Shown here: one piece after another, positions 1-8,664 of the stretch
How positions within the stretch are numbered: position 1 is the first letter of the stretch
Layout: each line of letters starts with the position of its first letter
Position numbers and translations under genes: made by a program
Origin: Roseiarcus sp963764955
Lineage (GTDB): Bacteria; Pseudomonadota; Alphaproteobacteria; Rhizobiales; Beijerinckiaceae
Assembly: GCA_963764955.1 (NCBI GenBank)
Contig: CAVXVE010000062.1
Span: 1 to 64,000, forward strand
Reading direction: 5' to 3'
Length of the DNA stretch: 64,000 nucleotides
Notes under the pieces: model-generated
What the model saw: the letters and a program-made list of their open reading frames with translations, nothing else
Told to the model about the DNA's origin: nothing
The model's database searches: none

Positions 1-1
1 C

Positions 2-259
2 AATCGCGACCATGTCCACATGCTGCTGTCGATCCCTCCGAGCCTGTCGGTGTCGCGCGATGCGCAGCACTTGAAGGGCCGCAGTTCGCACGAGCTGCCG
101 AGCGAGTTCGGCGTGTTGCGCAAGCGCTACTGGGGCCAGCATCTGTGGGCGAGGGGCTATTGGGTGGTGAGCAGCGGCAACGTCACGGATGACATGTGGG
201 TCGAATATATCAAGAACCAAACCCCTCCCGAGCCCGATGACAACTTCAATGTCACCTGA
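2..259 (+). CDS. tnpA: IS200/IS605-family transposase TnpA, C-terminal part (cut by window edge)
   Basis: The reading frame enters from the left edge, so the N-terminus is missing. The first visible residues contain the HUH-type histidine pair (DHVHMLL), followed by a KGRSSHEL segment and RKRYWGQHLWARGYW, all typical of the small single-domain Y1 transposases of the IS200/IS605 family. A tyrosine in the C-terminal MWVEYIKNQ helix is the likely nucleophile. These enzymes excise and insert single-stranded DNA by recognising subterminal hairpins, and a matching hairpin follows at 319-339. The visible part has no frameshift. Family assignment is confident; whether the element is complete cannot be judged here. 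Confidence 0.9.
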   Translation, partial: NRDHVHMLLSIPPSLSVSRDAQHLKGRSSHELPSEFGVLRKRYWGQHLWARGYWVVSSGNVTDDMWVEYIKNQTPPEPDDNFNVT

Positions 260-318
260 GTTGCGGCCATGTCCGCCGGATGGGCGGACGCGATCCGGCT
301 TTGAGCCGTAACTCGAAG

Positions 319-339
319 CCACCGCCTTTCAGGCGGTGG
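319..339 (+). repeat. Right-end hairpin of the IS200/IS605 element
   Basis: Perfect inverted repeat: CCACCGCCT, loop TTC, AGGCGGTGG (9-bp stem, 3-nt loop), 60 bp downstream of the transposase stop. IS200/IS605 elements end in imperfect palindromes bound by TnpA, with cleavage a few bases 3' of the right hairpin; GAATTCAC directly follows, so the element probably ends near 345-348. The role is inferred from position. Confidence 0.7.
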
Positions 340-387
340 AGAATTCACACAGCAAGGCGAGGCGCGACCACAAGCGTTCTGCATCTA

Positions 388-1807
388 GGAGCCCGTCCAG
401 ATAGCGTCTGAACGGCGTGGGGATTTGAGATAGGCGCCGCTCAGATCGCCTTGGCGAGCTTTGTGATGTTGTGGGCGGTGCAGATCAGCGCCCACTCTGC
501 CTGCACGGCCTCAAGGCCACGGAGCAGGAATTGTCGAAATCCTCGTGCCTGCTTGATCTGCCCGAACACCGGCTCGACGATCTGCTTTCGCAATCGGTAC
601 CGGCTGCGATAACCGGCGCGCTTCAGCTTCCGCCGCATTGTCTGCGTCATCTCGCCGCCGACCTTGCGCGTGGTCTCGGCCGGATGCTTGGCTCGCCCGG
701 TAGCGACATAGGCGTGGATCTTCCGGGTCGCGAGCGCCAATAGATTGTCCTCGCTGCAATAGCCCGCGTCCGCGAAATCTCTCCGGGTTGGCGCCGGACG
801 GCATCGACCAGGGGACAAGTTGCGGACAGTCGCTATGCTCTCGTCGTCCATCGCACGATGATTTGCTTGGCCCCGTCGACCGCCGCTTGCGCGTTGTAGC
901 CCTGGATGAAGCCGTCCTTGGTCAGGAGCACGCGGCTGTCGGGATCGGTAAAGTTGCGCTGCACCTGGGATCGGGCTCTTTTGAGGGCGGGCGAGGAACC
1001 GGCCCCAAGCGCTTGCGGTTCTCCGCCTTGCGTTTCTCCTCCGCTGCGCGTTCGGCTTCGGCTTTCGCCGCCGCGGCAGCTGCGGCCTCCGCCTCAAGCG
1101 CCTGTCTCGCCTCGCGGATTTTGGCCAAGCGCTTCTGTTTGTCAGCGATCCAGCCGGGCATTTCGTCGCCGCGACGGCTTGCGCCGTGGAGTTTGTCCTC
1201 TTGCGCGTCGGCTGCTTCCGCAGCTTCAAGCCAGCGATCCACTTCGGCGCGAAGCTCCGTCTCACGCGTTTTCATGCGTTCGTAGCTCATCGCCTTGTGT
1301 TTGGAGGCGTTCGCCTTGATCTTCGTGCCGTCGAGCGCGACATGCCCCAGCTTCGCCAGCCCGGCTTTTTCCGCCAGCTTCAGCACCTGCAAAAATAGCC
1401 TCCCCAGCGGCAGCAGATGACGCTTCCTGAAGTCGGCGATCGTGCGAAAATCTGGCGCGTCGTGCGCCACGATCATCATGAAATCGACCCGCTCGGCGCA
1501 TGCCTTCGCGATCCTCCGCGAGGAATAAAGACCAGAGCAATAGGCATAGAGCAGCAGCGCCGTCATCATGCGCGGATCGAATGGCGGCTGACCAAGCCCG
1601 CTTTTGTAACTTGCGACGATCTCCGACAGATCCAGTCGCGCGCCAAAGCGACGACGAACTGCGCCAGATGGTCCGCCGGCACATAATCGACGACCGCCGC
1701 CGGCAAGAGTTGTGTCTGATCAATTGTCCAAGGACGAAAATGTCGGCTCATGCCTCGAAAGGAATCCAATTCGTCTCGAAAATGCCACCACTACTCGGAC
1801 ACGCTCC
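388..1807 (-). mobile_element. Decayed IS1182-type insertion sequence
   Basis: The degenerate transposase (441-1751) is bracketed by an imperfect terminal inverted repeat: GGAGCCCGTCCAGATAG at 388-404 and, on the other strand, GGAGCGTGTCCGAGTAG at 1807-1791 (12 of 17 positions match). CTAG is present at both borders (385-388 and 1807-1810), consistent with a short palindromic target duplication. The right border coincides with the left end of the neighbouring IS630 element. Confidence 0.65.
441..1751 (-). pseudogene. IS1182-family DDE transposase, multiply frameshifted
   Basis: Transposase remnant read right to left. The N-terminus (MSRHFRPWTIDQTQLL) starts at 1751. The frame shifts near 1640, where the sequence resumes as DLSEIVASYKSGLGQPPFDP, and runs through GHVALDGTKIKANASKHK, which carries the first catalytic Asp. 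It then shifts again near 970 and again twice before the DAGYCSEDNLLAL segment (second Asp) and the C-terminal EPVFGQIKQARGFRQFLLRG (Glu). A long Ala/Glu/Arg-rich coiled insert lies in the middle, as is usual for IS1182. At least four frame changes are needed to read it through, so it is non-functional. The order of blocks matches the family. Confidence 0.85.
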
Positions 1808-1860
1808 TAGTGTCCTGATCGACAAATATATGCGATTCTCTGCGCGCGTTGGCGCGGAGG

Positions 1861-2402
1861 ATGGCGATGGGCAAGACGGCGGTTGGGATCGATTTGACCG
1901 ACAGCGAGCGGCGCGAACTTGAGAGCCTTGCGTCGCGGCGCAAGACCGCGCAGGGGCTGGCGCAGCGGGCGCGCATCGTCTTGCACGCGGCGGAAGGGGT
2001 GGCAAACAAGGACATCAGCCTGCGGCTGGGCGCAGCCCCCAACACGGTCGGAAAATGGCGGCGCCGGTTCGCCGAACATCGGATGGCGGGTCTTTATGAC
2101 GAGCCCCGTCCCGGCGCGCCGCGCCAGATCGGCGATGACGAGGTCGCCGAGGTCGTTCGCCAGACGCTCGAGGCGACGCCGCCGGATGCGACGCACTGGA
2201 GCCTGCGCTCGATGGCGAAAGCAGCCGGCTTCGCGCCTTCGACGATCCACCGCATCTGGAGGGCTTTCAACCTCCAGCCTCACCGCACCGAAACCTTCAA
2301 GCTCTCAACCGATCCTCTGTTCGTCGAGAAAGTGCGCGATATCGTCGGGCTTTATCTGTCGCCGCCGGAGCGCGCGCTGGTTCTTTGCGTTGACGAAAAG
2401 AG
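1861..2402 (+). pseudogene. IS630 transposase, N-terminal segment
   Basis: Encodes the helix-turn-helix region (SERRELESLASRRKTAQGLA; then NKDISLRLGAAPNTVGKWRR) and a second winged-helix-like block ending in RALVLCVDEK, the motif with the first catalytic Asp of the IS630 DDE triad. The frame is open from the ATG at 1861 (an alternative TTG lies at 1849). Immediately after VDEK, the IS110-family insertion begins at 2403; the frame resumes at 3951 as SQIQALDRTQP, which is the normal continuation in IS630 proteins. Confidence 0.88.
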
Positions 2403-2475
2403 ATCCCATGGGGGCGGATAGCGACCGGCGCTCTGGCAGAGTGCGGTTGTCTAACCACCCACCCTGGAGGCGACC

Positions 2476-3643
2476 GTGCGAATTGCAACTGACCGACCCC
2501 AAGCTCCGACCGCTATCCGGACCAATCTTGGTGCGATTTTCCTGTCGATGGAACTAAGTCGCACGACCTGGCTGCTCACGTCACTATCGCCAGGCGGTGG
2601 CGAACGGATGTCAAAGCACGCGGTGCGCAGCGGCGATGTCGCTGGGCTGCTGGCGAGGTTCTCCCAGCTCAAGGACAAAGTACGGCTCCGGACAGGGCAG
2701 GTCGTTCCGATCGTCGTTATGCAGGAGGCGGGTCTGGACGGCTTTTGGATCCATCGCCTGCTGCAGGATGAAGGGATCGAAAGCTACGTCGTCGATCCCG
2801 CCTCGATCGCGATGTCCCGCCGGCGCCGACGAGCGAAGACTGACAAGATCGACGGAGAATCCTTGGTGCGCGCGCTGCTGGCGTATAAACGAGGTGAGCC
2901 GCGAGTGTGCGCCATGGTCAAGGCGCCGACCCCGCAAGAGGAGGATCGCCGGCGAATCTGCCGTGAACGCAAGACTTCTGACAGCCGAGCGGGTCCAACA
3001 CGTCAATCGGATCAAGGGGCTGCTCTTCGCTCAGGGCATCTCCGACTATGAACCCTTGCGGCGAAAGCGACGGGAACGGCTTGAGGAACTCAGGACCGGT
3101 GATGGTCGCCCGCTACCTCAGCACCTGAAGGCGCAGATTGGACGCGAGCTTGATCGGCTCGAACTCATCCTTCAGCAAATCAGGTCCGTCGAGACTGAGC
3201 GGGATGCTTTGCTCAGCCCCTCGAAGGATGGCACGCCGGCGCCGGGGGCGATGTTGAAGAGTTTGAAGGGCATTGGTCCGGAATTCGCCGGTGTCCTGTG
3301 GTCGGAAGGACTGTACCGCAGCTTCTCCAATCGACGACAGGTCGCTGCTTATGCGGGGTTGGCGCCGACGCCTTGGCAAAGCGGGTCCGTCGCTCACGAA
3401 CAGGGCGTCTCCAAAGCCGGGAACCCGCGGCTGCGAACAACGATGATCCAGCTTGCCTGGCTGTGGGTGAGACATCAGCCGGGTTCGATACTGGCACAGT
3501 GGTTCCATCAAAGGGTCCAGTTCAATGGCGGCCGAATCCGGAAGGTACTGATCGTTGCCTTGGCCCGAAAGCTGCTGATCGCCTTCTGGAAATATGTGAC
3601 CGCCGGGATCGTACCGGAAGGAGCCGAGATAATGGCTGCCTGA
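2476..3643 (+). pseudogene. IS110-family transposase, one frameshift
   Basis: GTG start at 2476 preceded by GGAGG (2466-2470). The N-terminal RuvC-like DEDD domain reads through LLQDEGIESYVVDPAS, RRRRAKTDKIDGESLVRALL and APTPQEEDRRRICRERKT. A single frameshift at about 2970-2980 then moves to the frame LLTAERVQHVNRIKGLLF. The C-terminal transposase domain is intact, with LKGIGPEFAGVLWSEGLYRSF and AYAGLAPTPWQSGS and the invariant serine region QGVSKAGNPRLR. Apart from one indel the protein (about 385 residues) is of normal length, so the shift is either recent or a sequencing error. Confidence 0.85.
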
Positions 3644-3644
3644 G

Positions 3645-3950
3645 GACGAGCGCCCCTCCAATCTTCCGGAGCCCGATCAGCTCCGGCGGATCCAGGCGAG
3701 CGGACCGAGATTTGGCCTGGCTCCAAAAGCCGAAAAAGAGAATGGTTCCGCTCTCCTGAGCCCTCGCCCGACGCAAGCGGGATATTGGTGCAGCCGACAA
3801 GAGAGAGCGGCGACCGGATGTGAGTTTGAAGCGGCATCGGCAACGAGCCGGGTCATGCAAATGGGCTCAGACCTTGGATACGAAGCGACGACCGGAGAGA
3901 GTTACCATGAGAACCTGATCTGAAATTCTTGACCCGCAAGTCCCCATGTG
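3645..3950 (+). ncRNA. Candidate bridge/seek RNA region of the IS110-family element
   Basis: Non-coding tail between the transposase stop and the right end. IS1111-group elements are known to encode their guide (bridge/seek) RNA here. A perfect hairpin (CCGGAGC, 7-nt loop, GCTCCGG; 3666-3686) opens the region. CTGGCT at 3717-3722 is the complement of AGCCAG, the first six bases right of the insertion point, and CGAAAAAGAG at 3731-3740 resembles the left flank CGAAAAG-AG. The arrangement fits target guides but is short enough to be chance; no RNA fold was computed. Confidence 0.4.
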
Positions 3951-4520
3951 AGCCAGATCCAGGCGCTGGACCGAACGCAGCCGCTTTTGCCGATGCGCCC
4001 GGGCCAGATCGAGCGGCGCACCCACGACTATGCGCGTCACGGAACCCTCAGCCTGTTCGCTGCTCTCGACGCCGCCACCGGCAAGGTCATCGGGCGCTGC
4101 TATCCCCGTCATCGGGACGCGAGTTCCTGAGCTTCCTGCGCGAGATCGAACGCAATGTCCCGCGCGGCCTCGACGTCCACCTGGTGATGGACAACTACGC
4201 CACCCACAAGACCGAGCCGATCCGCAAGTGGCTCGGCGCGCGGCCGCGATGGCATGTTCACTTCACCCCGACCGCCAGCTCGTGGGTCAATCAGGTCGAG
4301 CGCTTCTTCGCCGACGTCACCGAAAAGCAAATCCGCCGCGGCGTCCACCGCTCGACCGCGGAATTGCAAACCGCGATCCGAGCCTACCTCGACGCCGTCA
4401 ACGCCGACCCAAAGCCCTTCCGCTAGACCAAATCCGCTGACGACATTCTCGCCGCCATAAAACGCTTCTGTCTCAAAACCCTCGACATCGCCGCAGCCCA
4501 AGCCAAATCGCACGAAACTC
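3951..4520 (+). pseudogene. IS630 transposase, C-terminal segment (frameshift plus nonsense codon)
   Basis: Continues the split IS630 transposase: SQIQALDRTQPLLPMRPGQ and RRTHDYARHGTLSLFAAL. A frameshift follows near 4115, then EFLSFLREIERNVPRGLDVHLV, the second catalytic Asp in VMDNYATHK, and HFTPTASSWVNQVERFFA with the final Glu. At 4423-4426 the conserved WTKSADDIL motif is broken by TAG in place of TGG; the remaining codons to about 4520 are still in frame. Together with the IS110 insertion these lesions make the transposase dead. Confidence 0.88.
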
Positions 4521-4697
4521 AGAATCAGGACACTAGAAGCCCCGCGCAGGTTTGCGGGCGTTCAGGTTTATAAACCGTCGATCGCGACAAGAGAGATATA
4601 CTGGCTCAGCGGCGCCACGGCGAGGCGGATGTTGCGACGAGCGCGGCGACCTCGCCGGCCTGGTCCGCGAGCGCGCGCCGAGAAACAGTCGTTCGCC

Positions 4698-6905
4698 TCA
4701 GGCCGCCTTCCGCTTCTCGCCGTAGGCGCCGTAGAACGTCTCGCCGCGCTCAGCCATCTGGACGAGCTTCTCTCCGGGCTCGAATTGCGGCCCGTATTTC
4801 GCTGCGAGCTCATAAGCGCGGGCGACGAAAGCCTTGAGCCCTATGCCGTCGATAAACGACAGCGCGCCGCCTGAATAGGGCGCATAGCCGAAGCCGAGGA
4901 TCGAGCCGACGTCCGCCTCGCGCGGATCGGTGACGATCCCCTCGTCCATGCAGCGGGCGGCCTCGAGCGCCACGGTGAAGAGGAAGCGATCCTTGAGGTC
5001 CTTGACGCTGACGCTATCGGGATCGAGCCGCTTGCCGACGATCTTGCCAAGCCCCGGCCACAGGCTCTTCGGCCCATGCGCCGGGTAATCATAGAACCCT
5101 TTGCCGTTCTTCCGGCCGAAGCGGCCTTCCTTGCCCGCCATCGCCTCGATGAGCTTCTCCTGGGCGGGATTGACGGCGTTCGCGCCCAGATCCGTTTTCG
5201 CCGCCTTGAGGATTCTCAAGCTCAGATCAATGCCGACTTCATCGTTGAGCGCGAGCGGCCCGACCGGCATGCCCGCCATTTTCGCCGCGTTCTCGATCAT
5301 CGCCGGCGGCACGCCCTCCATCACCATCGCGTGCGCTTCGACCATGTAATTGCCGACGCAGCGGTTGACGTAGAAGCCGCGGCAGTCGTTGACCACGATC
5401 GGCGTCTTCTTGATCGCGCGGACGAAATCCATCGCGACGCTGAGCGCTTTCGCGCCGGTCTTCTCGCCCATGATGATTTCGGTCAGCATCATCTTCTCGA
5501 CCGGCGAGAAGAAATGCACGCCAATGAAATTTTCCGGATTGAGCGACGTCTCGGCGAGCGACGCGATCGGCAGGGTCGAGGTGTTGCTGGCGAACACGAC
5601 GTCGGGGCCGACCACGGCCTGCGCTTGTCTGGTCGCCTCCGCCTTGACCGCGCGATCCTCGAACACCGCCTCGATGATGAGATCGCAGCCCTTGAGCTCG
5701 GCATAGTCCGCGGTCGGCGTGATGCGCTGAAGCAGCGCCTCCTTGTCGGCGGTCTTGGCGCGGCCTTTGGCGATCTGGGAGCTGACCAGCTTGTCCGAAT
5801 AGGCCTTGCCTTTGTCGGCTGATTCCTGATCGCGGTCGATCAGCACGACATCGAGCCCGGCCGACGCCGAGACATAGGCGATGCCGCCGCCCATGAGGCC
5901 AGCCCCGAGCACGCCGATCTTCTTCAGGTTTGTCGGCGGAACGTTCGCCGGGCGCCGCGCGCCCTTGTTGAGTTCGCCCATCGACAGGAACAGCGAGCGG
6001 ATCATCGCCGCCGCTTCCTTCGACAACAGGATGTTGGCGAAATATTTGCTCTCGACTGCGAGCCCGAGGTCGATCGGCAGTTGCAGGCCCTCGAACACGC
6101 TGTTCAGAACCGCCTTGGCGGCCGGATAGTTGTCGTAAGTTTCGCGCCGGTAGATGGCGTTGGCCGGCGGCCAGATCATCATGCCCTGCGCGGAAAAGAC
6201 CTTGCCGGAAGGAAGCTTGAACTTCGGATCGTCCCACGGCGCTTTCGCGTTCGGATTGGCCTTCACCCAGGCCTTGGCGAGCGCGACGATCTCGCCGGCT
6301 GGCGCCACCTCGTGCACGAGGCCCATCTTTTTGGCCGCGGCCGGACGGATCTGATCGCCCTTGAGCAGCATCTGCAGCGCCTCGGGCGTCGGCATCAGCC
6401 GCGGCACGCGCTGCGTGCCGCCAGCGCCGGGAAAGAGTCCGACCTTAATCTCCGGCAGTCCCACGCGGGCCTTGTCGCTGTCGGCGACGATGCGATAATG
6501 GCACGCGAGCGCCAGCTCGAACCCGCCGCCGAGGCACACCCCGTTGATCGCGGCGGCGACCGGCTTGCCGCAGGTTTCGAGCTTTCTCAGGATCAGCGGA
6601 TATTGCCGGATCCCGTCGACGAAGGCGCGCATCGCCGCGTCCTTGCCTTCGGCCTTGGCGCGGCGGGCGAATTCGGCGCCCGCGGTCTCGAGCATGGTGA
6701 GATCCGCGCCCGCCGCGAAACCATCCTTGCCGGAGGTGAAGACTGCGCCCTTGATCGCGGCGTCGCTCGCGATCTTCTCGACGATCTGCCCGAGCTCGCC
6801 GACGACCTCGGCGTTGATCACGTTCATCGACCGGCCCGGCATGTCCCAGGTCACGAGCGCGACGCCATCCGCGTCGGTCTCGAAGCGAAAATTGGTGAGG
6901 TTCAT
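4698..6905 (-). CDS. fadJ: Bifunctional enoyl-CoA hydratase / 3-hydroxyacyl-CoA dehydrogenase
   Basis: A 735-residue two-domain enzyme of fatty-acid beta-oxidation. The N-terminal crotonase domain (about 1-200) has NGVCLGGGFELALA with catalytic Glu130 and LPEIKVGLFPGAGGTQR with Glu152. The NAD-binding domain begins at KKIGVLGAGLMGGGIA (GxGxxG around 334-339), has catalytic His464 in NFIGVHFFSP, and ends in two C-terminal helical domains. It hydrates trans-2-enoyl-CoA and oxidises the L-3-hydroxyacyl-CoA. The start is supported by GGAG nine bases upstream. The thiolase gene lies 21 bp upstream on the same strand, so they form an operon. FadB versus FadJ naming is by convention only; no frameshift is present. 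Confidence 0.93.
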   Translation of the reverse strand: MNLTNFRFETDADGVALVTWDMPGRSMNVINAEVVGELGQIVEKIASDAAIKGAVFTSGKDGFAAGADLTMLETAGAEFARRAKAEGKDAAMRAFVDGIRQYPLILRKLETCGKPVAAAINGVCLGGGFELALACHYRIVADSDKARVGLPEIKVGLFPGAGGTQRVPRLMPTPEALQMLLKGDQIRPAAAKKMGLVHEVAPAGEIVALAKAWVKANPNAKAPWDDPKFKLPSGKVFSAQGMMIWPPANAIYRRETYDNYPAAKAVLNSVFEGLQLPIDLGLAVESKYFANILLSKEAAAMIRSLFLSMGELNKGARRPANVPPTNLKKIGVLGAGLMGGGIAYVSASAGLDVVLIDRDQESADKGKAYSDKLVSSQIAKGRAKTADKEALLQRITPTADYAELKGCDLIIEAVFEDRAVKAEATRQAQAVVGPDVVFASNTSTLPIASLAETSLNPENFIGVHFFSPVEKMMLTEIIMGEKTGAKALSVAMDFVRAIKKTPIVVNDCRGFYVNRCVGNYMVEAHAMVMEGVPPAMIENAAKMAGMPVGPLALNDEVGIDLSLRILKAAKTDLGANAVNPAQEKLIEAMAGKEGRFGRKNGKGFYDYPAHGPKSLWPGLGKIVGKRLDPDSVSVKDLKDRFLFTVALEAARCMDEGIVTDPREADVGSILGFGYAPYSGGALSFIDGIGLKAFVARAYELAAKYGPQFEPGEKLVQMAERGETFYGAYGEKRKAA

Positions 6906-6926
6906 GGCAAAAACTCCGTCTCGCGA

Positions 6927-8135
6927 TCAGACGCGCTCGATGATGGTTGCGGTGCCCATGCCGCCGCCGATGCAGAGCGTGACGAGCGCCGTGCTCTTGC
7001 CGGTGCGCTCGAGCTCGTCGAGCACGGTGCCGAGGATCATGGCGCCCGTCGCGCCAAGCGGATGGCCCATGGCGATCGCGCCGCCGTTGACGTTCACCTT
7101 GTCGGCGTCGAGATCGAACGCCTGACGAAAGCGCAGCACGACGGAAGCGAAAGCCTCGTTGATCTCGAACAGGTCGATGTCGCTCAGGCTCATGCCGGAG
7201 CGCTTGAGCACCTTTTTCGTCACATCGACCGGGCCGGTCAGCATGATCGCCGGCTCCGAGCCGATATTGGCGAAGGCGCGCACGCGCGCCCGCGGCTTGA
7301 GGCCCGCCTTTTCGCCCGCCTCGCGCGAGCCAATGAGCACGGCAGCGGCGCCGTCGACAATGCCCGACGAATTGCCGGCGTGATGGACATGGATGATGCG
7401 TTCGACGTCCGGATGCGCCTGGATGGCGACCGCGTCGAAGCCGCCCTGCTCGCCGGGAATGACGAACGCGGGCTTGAGGGAAGCCAGCGACTGCATGTCC
7501 GTACTCGGCCGCATGTGCTCGTCGCGGTCGAGCATCGGCAGGCCGTTGACGTCGCGGACCGGGGCGATCGAATTCTTGAACCGGCCCTCCTTCCAGGCGG
7601 CGGCGGCGCGCTTCTGCGACTCGACTGCGTAGGCGTCGACGTCGTCGCGCGAGAAGCCGTACTTGGTCGCGATCAGATCGGCCGACACGCCCTGCGGCAT
7701 GAAATAAGTCGGAATCGCCAGCGACGGATCAGCCGGCCATGCGCCTCCCGAGGCGCCGATGCCGACGCGGCTCATCGATTCGACGCCGCCGCCGATCGTG
7801 AGCTCGTGCTGTCCGCTCATCACCTGGGCGGATGCGAAATTGACCGAATCGAGACCCGACGCGCAGAAGCGGTTGATCTGCACGCCCGCGACCGTGTCGC
7901 CAAAGCCTGCGGCGAGCGCGCCCATGCGCGCAATGTCGCCGCCCGCTTCGCCGACCGGGTCGACGCAACCCATCACCACGTCGTCGACCTGGGTCGGGTC
8001 GAGATGGTTGCGATCCTTGATCGCTTTCAAAGCCGTCGCCGCCAGATGGAGCGTCGAGGCGGTATGCAGCGAGCCGTCCGGTTTGCCGCGCCCGCGCGGC
8101 GTTCGCACGTGATCATAGATGAAGGCGTCGGTCAT
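6927..8135 (-). CDS. fadA: Acetyl-CoA acyltransferase (thiolase), beta-oxidation type
   Basis: 402 residues, a normal thiolase length. The nucleophilic Cys91 lies in INRFCASGLDSVN. The general-base histidine is in GHPLGATGA (His358) and the second Cys in TLCIGGGMG (Cys388), so the whole catalytic set is present. It performs the last step of beta-oxidation, splitting 3-ketoacyl-CoA with CoA to give acetyl-CoA; an acetoacetyl-CoA-forming role is possible. I chose the ATG at 8135 because GGGAGAA precedes it closely and the family starts at that point; an in-frame start nine codons upstream exists but lacks support. It is the first gene of the operon with the multifunctional dehydrogenase. Confidence 0.93.
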   Translation of the reverse strand: MTDAFIYDHVRTPRGRGKPDGSLHTASTLHLAATALKAIKDRNHLDPTQVDDVVMGCVDPVGEAGGDIARMGALAAGFGDTVAGVQINRFCASGLDSVNFASAQVMSGQHELTIGGGVESMSRVGIGASGGAWPADPSLAIPTYFMPQGVSADLIATKYGFSRDDVDAYAVESQKRAAAAWKEGRFKNSIAPVRDVNGLPMLDRDEHMRPSTDMQSLASLKPAFVIPGEQGGFDAVAIQAHPDVERIIHVHHAGNSSGIVDGAAAVLIGSREAGEKAGLKPRARVRAFANIGSEPAIMLTGPVDVTKKVLKRSGMSLSDIDLFEINEAFASVVLRFRQAFDLDADKVNVNGGAIAMGHPLGATGAMILGTVLDELERTGKSTALVTLCIGGGMGTATIIERV

Positions 8136-8169
8136 TCTGGTTCTCCCTGCCGCGCGAGCCACGCGGCGT

Positions 8170-8637
8170 TCAGGTTTCGTGATCCGGATGCTGGTGGTTG
8201 TGGATGTCCGCGATCTTTTTCTTCGCCAGCCATTGGTCCGTGCGGATCTCGGGGAGGCTCAAGGAGGCGACAAGCCAGTCACTTGCGATTCGACGCCAAG
8301 CTGCGTGACCGGCGCGACCGCTCCCGGTTCGTCGAGGCTGCCGAGCGTGACGCTGATCCGGTCGCTTCCCAACGTCCCGGTAGGTCAGCGGCGTGCCGCA
8401 TCGGGCGCAGAAACCGCGTTCGGCGATGTCGGAACTCGAGAAGGTCGCGATTGCGCCGCTGCTGACGAAGAATTCCGAAAGCCGCACGCCGCCGAAGGCC
8501 ATCATCGGGCCGCCGCTCGCCTTCTGGCACATCCGGCAGTGACAGATGTTGACGCCGGTCGGCTCGGCGCTGAGGCGATAGCGCACCGCGCCGCACTGGC
8601 AGCCTCCGGTGAGGCCAGCCGCCGCATCGATCGCCAT
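8170..8637 (-). CDS. GFA/CENP-V family zinc protein with two compensating frameshifts
   Basis: Small GFA-type (glutathione-dependent formaldehyde-activating-like) protein. The zinc ligands are visible: GGCQCGAVRY, HCRMCQKASG and GFCARCGTPLTY. The stretch after YRDVG reads as nonsense in the open frame, but the next frame gives SDRISVTLGSLDEPG and PVTQLGVES. The original frame then returns for WLVASLSLPEIRTDQWL. So one indel near 8370 is cancelled by another near 8285, leaving an open but wrong central segment of about 28 residues. ATG 8637 follows a GGGAGG Shine-Dalgarno. Members may bind thiol adducts; the true substrate is unknown. Confidence 0.75.
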   Translation of the reverse strand: MAIDAAAGLTGGCQCGAVRYRLSAEPTGVNICHCRMCQKASGGPMMAFGGVRLSEFFVSSGAIATFSSSDIAERGFCARCGTPLTYRDVGKRPDQRHARQPRRTGSGRAGHAAWRRIASDWLVASLSLPEIRTDQWLAKKKIADIHNHQHPDHET

Positions 8638-8664
8638 CGCCCTCAACCTCCCTCAAACGCGGTT

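Larger units (their letters stand above)
2403..3950 (+). mobile_element. IS110-family (IS1111-like) insertion sequence inside the IS630 transposase
   Basis: The 1548-bp insert is defined by removing it: GTTGACGAAAAG joins AGCCAGATCC to restore the IS630 reading frame. The AG at 2401-2402 and 3951-3952 makes the junction ambiguous by two bases and there is no longer target duplication, as expected of IS110-type elements. A short subterminal inverted repeat ATGGGG is found just inside each end (left strand near 2408; right end as CCCCAT at 3942-3947), a feature of the IS1111 group. A 307-bp non-coding tail follows the transposase. Confidence 0.8.
1808..4535 (+). mobile_element. IS630-family element interrupted by an IS110-family element
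   Basis: Perfect 13-bp terminal inverted repeats, CTAGTGTCCTGAT at 1807-1819 and its complement ATCAGGACACTAG at 4524-4536, enclose the element. Both ends sit at a TA dinucleotide (1808-1809 and 4534-4535), the target duplicated by IS630/Tc1-mariner transposons. Without the 1548-bp insert the element would be about 1.17 kb, normal for IS630. The transposase is split and also carries a frameshift and a nonsense codon. Confidence 0.9.

Noticed and set aside
6081..8465. 794-codon open frame on the plus strand
   Set aside because: It is antisense to two unambiguous beta-oxidation genes, His/Arg/Asp-rich with no motif; a GC-bias shadow.
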